A stretch of 5,246 nucleotides of DNA from NCBI GenBank assembly GCA_028701435.1, contig JAQVQT010000140.1, positions 1 to 5,246 of the forward strand. Direction: 5' to 3'. Numbering within the stretch: position 1 is the first letter of the stretch; every line of letters starts with the position of its first letter. This stretch comes from Smithellaceae bacterium. Its GTDB lineage: Bacteria; Desulfobacterota; Syntrophia; Syntrophales; Smithellaceae. The translations under genes were made by a program, and so were the position numbers. The notes beneath the pieces are model-generated. The model saw only the letters and a list, made by a program, of their open reading frames with translations. It did not search any database and was not told the DNA's origin. Shown one piece after another: positions 1 to 5,002 of the stretch.

Positions 1-1343
1 GCGTCCAGCACCACCGTAATCTTCTTTGCCGGCAGTTTGGAAAGGTTGTCATAGAAAGTCTGGAGGCGGTAACCGCTGGCCCGGATATATTCGGGATTGC
101 CGTCCACCGGGACAAAGAAAGCGTCGCCCGATTCCAGATCCGGCGCGCCGTGGCCGCCGTAGTAAATAAAAACGCGGGAAACCTGCGGCTTGAGGTATTT
201 GTACAACCGTCCTTTCGGCGCGCGCTCCGTTCCGAAAATCTCGTTGAGCTTGGAAAGTGGCGCGTCTTCGACATAGATGATATTATTCTCCTCGAAGCCC
301 ATCACCCGCCGGACATATTCCTTCATCATCCGCGCGTCGCGGTCGGCGTAGGCCACTTCGGGAATGTTTTCTACGTAGGTTTTGTTGCCGATGATCACGG
401 CGATATCGTATTTGCCCGCCTTTTGGCCTTCGGGAATGTTCACATCCACATCAACGGACAAGCCGCCAACCAGTTCGATCTCCTTCTTTTGCGGTCCTTC
501 GTCGCCCCGCACCACAAATTCCTGCGTCCGCCGACCGGGCGCGTTCATGGTCAGCGCCAGCGCTTTTTCAATATTAAACTTCGGGCGCGCCTCCTGAAGG
601 CTGACCGTAATCGGAATTTTCTCGCCGCCGGCAATGCGGTTATTCGTGTAAAACATGAACTTGAAATCACGGTAGTTTCCCGATGGAATCGCGCCCAGGT
701 CAAAATGCGTCCGCGCGTCGCCCGCCAGAAAGACATTTGAACCCACCTGCACATCCGCCGCCACGCCGCGCGCGTCGCCATGCCCCGTGTTCTGGACGCG
801 AACCGTCATCTCCACCATTTCCATCGGCTCTACGCGGCTGTTGCCGTTCTGATCATTGATGCCGATATCGGCCACCACCAACCGCGGCGGCTCGAAAGCC
901 CTGGTTTGAAAAGACACTTTCAGCGGATTCGGATCAAAGCCATTGGCCTCTCTGACATCGATCGACAAACTGATGTTGGCCGTCGGAACATCTTCCGACG
1001 CGGTCAGCACCACCTCCTTTTTCACCGTTTGACCGGCAGGAATCGTTCCGACCAGCACCTCCCGCTCAAAGGAAATACCTACCGCCTTCCCCTGCGCATG
1101 GATTTGCACGCGAACGTCAAACGCATCACCGCTGCCGTTATTGCGCAGGGTCAGCACCAGCGTTCCAGTCTCTTCCGCGTCCAGAATCTTGTTGCCGGAC
1201 GTCTCCGCAAACGCCGCCTGCACCGAAAGATTGGGCGGCACGGGCGAGACGCCGATCTGCACCCTGCCTTTCCCCGCAATCGCGGCGGACGACAACAGCA
1301 GCAAAAATCCGCAAACCGCAAAGCATGATATTTTCTTCAGCAT
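1..1343 (-). CDS. Secreted caspase-like (peptidase C14) protein with two CARDB-like domains, partial (3' end off window)
   Basis: The open frame runs from ATG at 1343 leftward off the window with no stop: 447 full codons and two bases of the next. A GGAGGA ribosome site (1355-1350) lies 6 nt before the ATG. Residues 1-23 form a signal peptide (Lys-rich start, Leu-rich core, AIA before Gly24). Residues about 30-148 and 152-265 look like two CARDB/Ig-type beta domains; the second has the NDQNGNSRVEPME turn followed by VQNTGHGDA. From about residue 310 a caspase-like p20 domain starts (YDIAVIIGNKTY, then PEVAYADRDARMM), and the catalytic His398 sits in FIYYGGHGAP. The window ends in VVLDA, where this family normally has the catalytic Cys next (expected residue 449), so that residue cannot be confirmed. 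The product is probably exported. The gene starts 40 nt after the toxin and may be co-transcribed with it. Caspase fold and signal peptide are fairly sure; the substrate is unknown. Confidence 0.87.
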   Translation of the reverse strand, partial: MLKKISCFAVCGFLLLLSSAAIAGKGRVQIGVSPVPPNLSVQAAFAETSGNKILDAEETGTLVLTLRNNGSGDAFDVRVQIHAQGKAVGISFEREVLVGTIPAGQTVKKEVVLTASEDVPTANISLSIDVREANGFDPNPLKVSFQTRAFEPPRLVVADIGINDQNGNSRVEPMEMVEMTVRVQNTGHGDARGVAADVQVGSNVFLAGDARTHFDLGAIPSGNYRDFKFMFYTNNRIAGGEKIPITVSLQEARPKFNIEKALALTMNAPGRRTQEFVVRGDEGPQKKEIELVGGLSVDVDVNIPEGQKAGKYDIAVIIGNKTYVENIPEVAYADRDARMMKEYVRRVMGFEENNIIYVEDAPLSKLNEIFGTERAPKGRLYKYLKPQVSRVFIYYGGHGAPDLESGDAFFVPVDGNPEYIRASGYRLQTFYDNLSKLPAKKITVVLD

Positions 1344-1383
1344 GGCAATTCCTCCGTATGCGCCCATGATCTTTGAGACGAAA

Positions 1384-1713
1384 TCACTGTAAATCAAACA
1401 TATTGCTCATCAGAGATTTGACTTTCATGATGTCGTTCATTTCCAGAGCGCCCAATTTTCTTACGATAAAATTCTTCTCGATTGTTGCCAGCTTTCCCAA
1501 ACGTATATATGATTCATCAAGAAGACCATATTTCCGCCAATCCGGTATTTTGAAATCCGATTTTGAGTTTTGTTGTTGAGAAGTTATTCTTGCCACAAGG
1601 ACATCCTGATCACCGGCATCATAAAGCACAAGCGCAGGTCTCCTGGAAACACCCCTCATATCCGTATGTGGAAATTCAATAAGAACGATACTTCCAAAAT
1701 CACAGGTTATCAT
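1384..1713 (-). CDS. PemK/MazF-family toxin of a type II toxin-antitoxin pair
   Basis: The 109-residue product has the marks of the PemK/MazF endoribonuclease fold: FGSIVLIEFPHTD near the N-terminus (residues 6-18), RRPALVL (24-30), ARITSQ (41-46) and the later block RLGKLATIEKNFI. In the family, a basic residue of the RRPALV block and the Thr of the ITS block contribute to the RNA-cleaving site; here these would be Arg24/25 and Thr44. ATG 1713 was chosen because AAGGA (1726-1722) lies 8 nt upstream and homologues begin just before the GxIV motif; in-frame ATGs at 1722 and 1734 are alternatives. The gene overlaps the antitoxin by 14 nt in another frame, which implies coupled translation. It has no membrane segment, so it should be cytoplasmic. 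Family assignment is confident; RNA target specificity cannot be read from the sequence. Confidence 0.88.
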   Translation of the reverse strand: MITCDFGSIVLIEFPHTDMRGVSRRPALVLYDAGDQDVLVARITSQQQNSKSDFKIPDWRKYGLLDESYIRLGKLATIEKNFIVRKLGALEMNDIMKVKSLMSNMFDLQ

Positions 1714-1903
1714 AGGCAGCATCCTTATCCGCATACCCCTTCAGGAACTGACTTGCCGCCATTTGGTTCCACTGCGCTTCCTCGTCTTCCAGCATCAGCA
1801 TAACCCGCACCCTGGAGTCCGGTTTCAGCATTTTTTTAAGATTTTCCGGCATGGACAAGTGTCCATCAGGCAATACCTCCGCAAGATATTCATAGGATTT
1901 CAT
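1700..1903 (-). CDS. Antitoxin partner of the PemK/MazF toxin, AbrB-like N-terminus
   Basis: This is a 67-residue protein. Residues 4-38 (EYLAEVLPDGHLSMPENLKK, then a VRVMLML strand) resemble the swapped-hairpin AbrB/MazE-like DNA-binding region. The acidic and aromatic C-terminal part (EDEEAQWNQMAASQFLKGYADKDAAYDNL region, residues 39-67) would be the flexible toxin-binding tail. A strong AAGGAGG site (1916-1910) is 6 nt before the ATG. It is the first gene of the pair and overlaps the toxin start. By analogy with other pairs it should neutralise the toxin and repress the promoter just upstream. The role rests mainly on position and size; the fold assignment is moderate. Confidence 0.8.
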   Translation of the reverse strand: MKSYEYLAEVLPDGHLSMPENLKKMLKPDSRVRVMLMLEDEEAQWNQMAASQFLKGYADKDAAYDNL

Positions 1904-1969
1904 ATATGACCTCCTTCAGCTGTTACCGTTTCGAATGCGCAGGCTGGAACATCCTCGCTTGTTTTTGTC

Positions 1970-1999
1970 ATTCTATCACAAAATTGCCGGAGTTTTCAA
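1970..1999 (-). promoter_or_regulatory. Sigma70-like promoter for the toxin-antitoxin pair
   Basis: Read on the minus strand, TTGAAA (1999-1994) and TAGAAT (1975-1970) are separated by 18 bp, close to the -35 and -10 consensus. Transcription would start near 1963, about 60 nt before the antitoxin ATG. The surrounding 1960-2010 stretch is AT-rich compared with both sides. A TTCGAA palindrome (1930-1935) lies in the leader. The promoter lets the pair be expressed apart from the DGR operon. Predicted by eye only. Confidence 0.5.
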
Positions 2000-2009
2000 A
2001 TAGATAAAT

Positions 2010-2063
2010 CCCCGCCGCAGCTTTTGAACCGCCCATCCGGGCGGACGACCGGCAGCGGCGGGG
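2010..2063 (-). other. Nested GC-rich stem-loop downstream of the DGR template repeat
   Basis: An outer perfect 9-bp inverted repeat (CCCCGCCGC at 2010-2018 against GCGGCGGGG at 2055-2063) encloses an inner perfect 6-bp stem (CCGCCC 2029-2034, GGGCGG 2039-2044) with a 4-nt loop. In transcription direction it lies 78 nt past the end of the TR and is followed by ATTTATCTATTT, which is T-rich but not a run of T. It may be the structured 3' part of the template RNA, a weak intrinsic terminator for the DGR operon, or both. The inverted repeats are seen directly; the role is inferred. Confidence 0.5.
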
Positions 2064-2077
2064 CCCGACGCTATTCG

Positions 2078-2091
2078 CCCCGCTTACGGGG
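2078..2091 (-). other. Small hairpin between TR and the nested stem-loop
   Basis: CCCCG (2078-2082) and CGGGG (2087-2091) form a perfect 5-bp stem with a 4-nt loop. It lies about 50 nt downstream of the TR, inside the stretch with no credible gene (1904-2140). It could be part of the folded template RNA. Alternative pairing with nearby GGGCCCC (2060-2066 region) is possible. Confidence 0.35.
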
Positions 2092-2140
2092 ACGGGATAT
2101 TGTCCGGGTCAGCAGGCGGGCATCCGCTCCACCTTCTGAG

Positions 2141-2282
2141 CTGGGGGCAAGGCAAGCCGGAAACCCAGGTTATTGTTGCGGTTGTCCGGGTTGTTCCTGT
2201 TGCGATTCGCCGCGCGCAAGTTCCTGGCGGTATTGTTCCAGCTGCCGCCGCGATTGACGCGGTTGGAACCGGAAGACGGCCC
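2141..2282 (-). repeat. DGR template repeat (TR)
   Basis: This 142-bp segment matches 3927-4068 without gaps. Read on the minus strand it is rich in AAC/AAT: in the frame that matches the target gene it has 13 Asn codons (9 AAC, 4 AAT), including blocks such as NRNRNNPDNRNNN. The copies differ at 21 places and every one is an A in the TR (10 A to G, 7 A to T, 4 A to C). The TR begins one base after the RT stop codon. The first 12 bases and the last 29 bases of the TR match the VR exactly. AAY codons can give many residues but never a stop, a design typical of DGR templates. The overlapping translatable frame is unlikely to be expressed as protein. Confidence 0.97.
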
Positions 2283-2283
2283 C

Positions 2284-3291
2284 TCAGGACAAAACCCCAA
2301 AACGGGATATAAACTTTCCGCGAAAGCCAACGCTGTCGGCAAAGCGTACGAATTCAAGCAAAGGCTCCATATGACTGACCAGTTCGGCCGCAGTCCATTC
2401 GCCGCTCACGTTTTTGCTCTCGTATATCTTGAATTTATTAACAAATCTTCTTTTGCTGCGGGGCGCAAGCAGAATCTTTTGTGGATACACTCTAAACCCA
2501 AGAAAAGGAATTCCTCCAGCGCAGCGATTCATCTGAATATCCGGCTTCACCGCAAGCGACAGACGCGTCTGCAGGAAATCCTTGATTGCCGTCAATTCCA
2601 CATGCATCAATTTATCCCTGTCATCGCCAAAAATCAGAAAATCATCCATGTACCGGACATAGCCGCGGATCTTTCGCTCTTCCTTGATCCAGTGATCGAA
2701 AGCGGACAGGTAAAAATTAGCCAGATGCTGAGAAATCAGATTGCCGATCGGCAACCCTTTGCCTTTTTCAACCTGGTAGGATGCCATGATCTTTTCAAAA
2801 AGCAGGAGAACATTTTTTTCACGGAAGCGCCTCACCAGCGCCGCAAGTAAAATCGCGTGGTCGATAGAATCAAAATATTTCCGTATATCCAGCTTGAGAA
2901 ACCAATCATAACGCCCGGCAAATTCCTTCGCCCGAAAAATCGCCTTCTGACCTCCCTTTCCTTTTCGGCAGGCAAAGGAATCATCAATGGCAGACGATTC
3001 CAGAACCGGCTCGCAGACATTCATGATCGCATGATGCAAGACGCGCTCGGGAAAAGAAGCCGCGCAAATCAGCCTTTTCTTGGGATCAAAAACCTGAAAA
3101 TAGCGGTAATGTCCAATATCCAAATTTCTTTCTTCCAACTGGGCGTGAAGCTTCTCGATATTTTCTTCAAAATTTGACCTGAAATCAATCACATCACGGC
3201 GCGCCTGTTTCCCTCGGGCGGCTTTGAGAAAGGCCAGCCGGATATTATCCCGATCCGCTATTTGGCGGTAAAGATCGCCCGCGCTCTTCAT
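2284..3291 (-). CDS. Diversity-generating retroelement reverse transcriptase
   Basis: The 335-residue length is typical of DGR reverse transcriptases. Motifs appear in order: an N-terminal block YRYFQVFDPKKRLI (62-75); ASFPERVLHHAI (78-89); motif 2 around CRKGKGGQKAI (108-118); motif A LKLDIRKYFDSIDH with Asp135; motif B GLPIGNLISQHLANFYL (179-195), whose IGNxxSQ is characteristic of the DGR clade; the catalytic YMDD (214-217) in GYVRYMDDFLIFG; and GIPFLGFRVYP (260-270). No endonuclease or maturase domain follows, which argues against a group II intron protein. AAGGAG (3304-3299) lies 7 nt before the ATG, and the gene starts 2 nt after the HRDC stop, so the two are probably translated together. 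It should copy the TR RNA into cDNA with errors at template adenines for transfer into the VR. All catalytic residues are intact. Confidence 0.97.
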   Translation of the reverse strand: MKSAGDLYRQIADRDNIRLAFLKAARGKQARRDVIDFRSNFEENIEKLHAQLEERNLDIGHYRYFQVFDPKKRLICAASFPERVLHHAIMNVCEPVLESSAIDDSFACRKGKGGQKAIFRAKEFAGRYDWFLKLDIRKYFDSIDHAILLAALVRRFREKNVLLLFEKIMASYQVEKGKGLPIGNLISQHLANFYLSAFDHWIKEERKIRGYVRYMDDFLIFGDDRDKLMHVELTAIKDFLQTRLSLAVKPDIQMNRCAGGIPFLGFRVYPQKILLAPRSKRRFVNKFKIYESKNVSGEWTAAELVSHMEPLLEFVRFADSVGFRGKFISRFGVLS

Positions 3292-3293
3292 GC

Positions 3294-3767
3294 CTACGCT
3301 CCTTCGACGGTTTTCTCCATGCCGACGATTTTAAGAATCGCATCGCCGTATTTACCGGCACGGCTTTCGCCCACCCCGTCGATAGTCCTAAGATCGGCAA
3401 GCGTGGCGATTCGTTTTTGGGAGATCGCCGCCAGTTGTTCGTTGGTGAAAATGGTATAGACGGGCACGGCTTCCAGCGCAGCGGCCTGCTTGCGCCAATC
3501 GCGCAGTTTGACGAAAAGCGCAAAATCTTCCGCGGACAGGATTTCACGGTAATCTGTCTTGTTGCGGTTTTCGCCCTTTTTAAATTCCTTTTCACCAGCC
3601 TGCGGAAGATATTCGACGGCCAGACACCACAGGGAATTTTCACCCTGGTTCACGAACTCCTTATGGATCGTCAGCGCCCGCACCGAACGCAGAAACGTGT
3701 TCAGCTCATTTTCGGACTCTGCGGCCTGCGTTATTGGAATTTGGAAAAATTTAAATTGAACGGCCAT
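3294..3767 (-). CDS. HRDC-domain DGR accessory protein
   Basis: The 157-residue product has two parts. Residues 1-55 (QFKFFQIPI, then ELNTFLRSVRAL and SLWCLAVEYLP) match the N-terminal module of small proteins found beside DGR reverse transcriptases. Residues about 78-150 are an HRDC domain (helicase and RNase D C-terminal, a nucleic-acid-binding helical fold), with FALFVKLRDWRKQAA, VPVYTIFTNEQLAAI and IDGVGESRAGKYGDAIL. HRDC genes replace or accompany the usual Avd protein in some DGRs. ATG 3767 was chosen since MAVQFKFF fits the family start; no good Shine-Dalgarno is seen there, and a TTG at 3818 would add 17 residues of unlikely composition. It probably binds the template RNA, the cDNA or the RT; the exact role is unknown. 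Confidence 0.9.
   Translation of the reverse strand: MAVQFKFFQIPITQAAESENELNTFLRSVRALTIHKEFVNQGENSLWCLAVEYLPQAGEKEFKKGENRNKTDYREILSAEDFALFVKLRDWRKQAAALEAVPVYTIFTNEQLAAISQKRIATLADLRTIDGVGESRAGKYGDAILKIVGMEKTVEGA
3299..3304 (-). promoter_or_regulatory. Ribosome binding site of the RT gene
   Basis: AAGGAG on the minus strand lies 7 nt before the RT ATG and inside the last codons of the HRDC gene. It fixes the RT start at 3291 and supports coupled translation of the two DGR proteins. Confidence 0.75.
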
Positions 3768-3918
3768 AATAGAAACGAAATGTAGTGCATGCCTTAAGGC
3801 GCGCCATCCGCATGGCAAAAACCCAACACAACATCACGCGAATTGGATCAGCCGCAACGGCGCGGCTCCGCCCTTCGCGCCTTATGCGTCTGCTCCTTTC
3901 GCGTGCCTCCTGCCTGGC
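3768..3918 (-). other. Intergenic region after VR with several inverted repeats
   Basis: No gene is seen between the target stop codon and the HRDC start. In transcription order the region holds: a 6-bp stem with 11-nt loop (CGCGCC 3881-3876, GGCGCG 3864-3859), which competes with GCGGC/GCCGC (3862-3866 with 3851-3855); a 5-bp stem with 4-nt loop (GCCAT 3803-3807, ATGGC 3812-3816); and the palindromes GGCGCGCC (3798-3805) and GCCTTAAGGC (3791-3800). Stem-loops or cruciforms just past the VR promote homing in some studied DGRs. No convincing promoter or terminator was found here, so readthrough from the target gene into HRDC-RT-TR is likely. Confidence 0.4.
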
Positions 3919-4938
3919 TCACTGACCTGGGGGCAAGGCAAGCCGGAAACCCAGGTAATAGGCGCGGGCGTCCGGGCCGCGCCTGCCGCGAAACGCCGCG
4001 CGCAAGGCCCAGGCGGTATCGTACCAGCTGCCGCCGCGACTGACGCGGTAGGAACCGGAAGACGGCCCACCAGGGTTATCCCTTGAACTTTGATTGTAAT
4101 AGCTGCCGCCATACCAGTCCTGACACCACTCCCAGACATTGCCGCTCATATCATACAGTCCCAATCCATTGGGCTGCTTCTGACCCACGGGGTGTGTTCT
4201 GCTTCCGGAATTGCTGTCATACCAAGCCACGGCATCCACATCATTACCGCCCGCATACTTCTCGCGCTTCCCGCCTGATCTTGCGGCATACTCCCACTCG
4301 GCCTCCGTGGGCATACGATACCGCTTGCCGCTTCGGCTGTTTAATCGGCTGATAAAATCCTGAGCATCATTCCATGAGACACTTTCCACGGGGCATTTGT
4401 CGCCGCAACTGCTGAATTGGGAGGGGTTGCTTCCCATAATTTGTCTCCACTGCCCCTGCGTGACTTCGTATTTGCCGATGTAAAAATCACTGACACAAAC
4501 TTCGTGGACGGGCTTTTCGTCACCGTCGCCATCTCCAAAGATGTCACCCATTTGATAACAGCCGCCCTTGACAAAAATCATCTCCATGCCGGTGGTTGGG
4601 TCGGTAAAGGAATCTCCACTGGTTGTCAATTCCCAATCCACCGATCCCCGCAAACCGCGAGGAAAATCCCGCAGGATGTTCCAGACGAGGCGTTTGCCCT
4701 TACCGGTTTTGAGCTTCCCCACGTCGCCTTCGATATGAAGCTCGGAGGATTGGTATATCTTCCCTTCCACGGTAATGGTCAGACCGACTTCCGCCTGCTG
4801 CTCCTTCCCCTCCAGATCGTAGTGGATCACCAAACGGTTCCCCTCCTGCCTCGCCCGCTCGTTTTTCAACTCCGCCGCAAAAGTGATTGCGGGAAGGAAA
4901 AAGGCGATCAAAAATATCAGAATAAACATTCGTTTCAT
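3919..4938 (-). CDS. DGR target: secreted FGE-sulfatase/SUMF1-domain (C-type lectin fold) protein with C-terminal variable repeat
   Basis: The product has 339 residues. Residues 1-22 are a signal peptide (MKRMF, long hydrophobic core, TFAA). Residues about 23-107 form a beta-rich domain ending in GLRGSVDWELT that often precedes SUMF1 domains. Residues about 112-339 are the FGE-sulfatase domain: GMEMIFVKGGCYQMGD, EVCVSDFYIGKYEVTQGQW, PVESVSWNDAQDFISRLN, YRMPTEAEWEYAAR, LGLYDMSGNVWEWCQDWYGG, then RGGSW and LGFRLALPPGQ at the end. The VR covers residues 291 to about 337; TR comparison marks 14 changed positions (297, 300, 306, 307, 310, 311, 316, 318, 320, 321, 324, 326-328). The cysteines used by true formylglycine-generating enzymes in the segment after GGS are missing, so it is probably a binding scaffold, not an oxidase. 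GGAG (4948-4945) lies 6 nt before the ATG. The ligand is unknown. Confidence 0.95.
   Translation of the reverse strand: MKRMFILIFLIAFFLPAITFAAELKNERARQEGNRLVIHYDLEGKEQQAEVGLTITVEGKIYQSSELHIEGDVGKLKTGKGKRLVWNILRDFPRGLRGSVDWELTTSGDSFTDPTTGMEMIFVKGGCYQMGDIFGDGDGDEKPVHEVCVSDFYIGKYEVTQGQWRQIMGSNPSQFSSCGDKCPVESVSWNDAQDFISRLNSRSGKRYRMPTEAEWEYAARSGGKREKYAGGNDVDAVAWYDSNSGSRTHPVGQKQPNGLGLYDMSGNVWEWCQDWYGGSYYNQSSRDNPGGPSSGSYRVSRGGSWYDTAWALRAAFRGRRGPDARAYYLGFRLALPPGQ
3927..3956 (-). promoter_or_regulatory. Candidate IMH (initiation of mutagenic homing) segment
   Basis: The last 30 bases of the VR in coding direction (encoding LGFRLALPP) are identical to the TR and poor in adenine, and they mark the boundary of variation. 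In studied DGRs a GC-rich segment at the 3' edge of the VR sets where cDNA invades and makes transfer one-way. Just past the shared repeat, VR and TR diverge (GTCAG after CCCCCAG in VR, CTCAG in TR), which could be the IMH/IMH* difference. Position and invariance are seen; function is by analogy. Confidence 0.55.
3927..4068 (-). repeat. DGR variable repeat (VR) at the 3' end of the target gene
   Basis: This is the recipient copy of TR 2141-2282, at a constant offset of 1786 bp and with no gaps. It differs at 21 sites, each opposite a TR adenine. Changes by codon include Asn to Tyr (4), Ala (3), Gly (2), Ser, Asp, Phe and Arg, plus Arg to Trp (AGG to TGG). Eleven of the 32 TR adenines are unchanged, six of them within Asn codons. 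The reading frame stays open and the stop codon (3921-3919) lies just beyond the repeat, so each round of homing can change residues without truncating the protein. Confidence 0.97.
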
Positions 4939-5002
4939 CGCTTACTCCATTTTTATGCGGGCCCGATACCCTGAAGGGCACGAGAGGCCCAGACTGCGTT
5001 TT

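Larger units (their letters stand above)
2010..2282 (-). ncRNA. Putative DGR template RNA (TR plus structured downstream segment)
   Basis: In studied DGRs the TR is transcribed with flanking sequence as a non-coding RNA that the RT complex copies; in the Bordetella phage element a segment of roughly 140 nt downstream of the TR is needed for priming and binding. Here the 131 nt after the TR hold two inverted repeats and no plausible gene, which fits such an RNA. No separate promoter is evident, so the RNA is probably the 3' end of the transcript carrying target, HRDC and RT genes. The ends given are the TR start and the base of the outer stem. They are estimates. Confidence 0.45.

Noticed and set aside
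150..740. Plus-strand open frame of 196 codons
   Set aside because: It is antisense to the caspase-like gene. The minus frame reads continuously from a signal peptide through recognised domains, while this one has a His/Arg/Phe-rich product with no motif and no ribosome site.
780..1328. Plus-strand open frame of 182 codons
   Set aside because: It is also antisense to the caspase-like gene; its basic, low-quality composition (many His, Arg, Gln) is typical of a shadow frame.
2109..2357. Minus-strand 82-codon frame covering the TR
   Set aside because: It overlaps the end of the RT gene and simply translates the template repeat in the VR frame. The Asn-rich product reflects the template design; no ribosome site is evident, and TRs are not normally translated.
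2173..2850. Plus-strand open frame of 225 codons
   Set aside because: It runs antisense through the TR and the RT gene, whose motifs are clear on the minus strand; it has no recognisable domain.
2284..3291. RT as a group II intron or retron protein
   Set aside because: No maturase or endonuclease domain, no intron RNA boundaries and no msr/msd-like inverted repeats are seen; the adjacent TR/VR pair settles the DGR assignment.
3768..3818. TTG start at 3818 for the HRDC protein
   Set aside because: The extra 17 residues (MPCGWRALRHALHFVSI) do not resemble the family's N-terminus, and TTG is a rare start without a Shine-Dalgarno site here; ATG 3767 fits better.
4417..4974. Plus-strand open frame of 185 codons
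   Set aside because: It is antisense to the SUMF1-domain target gene, which has a signal peptide and full family motifs in the other direction.
4959..4990. GGGCC/GGCCC inverted repeat as a terminator before the target gene
   Set aside because: The stem is only 5 bp with a long interior, and no T-run follows it in transcription direction, so it does not support a terminator.
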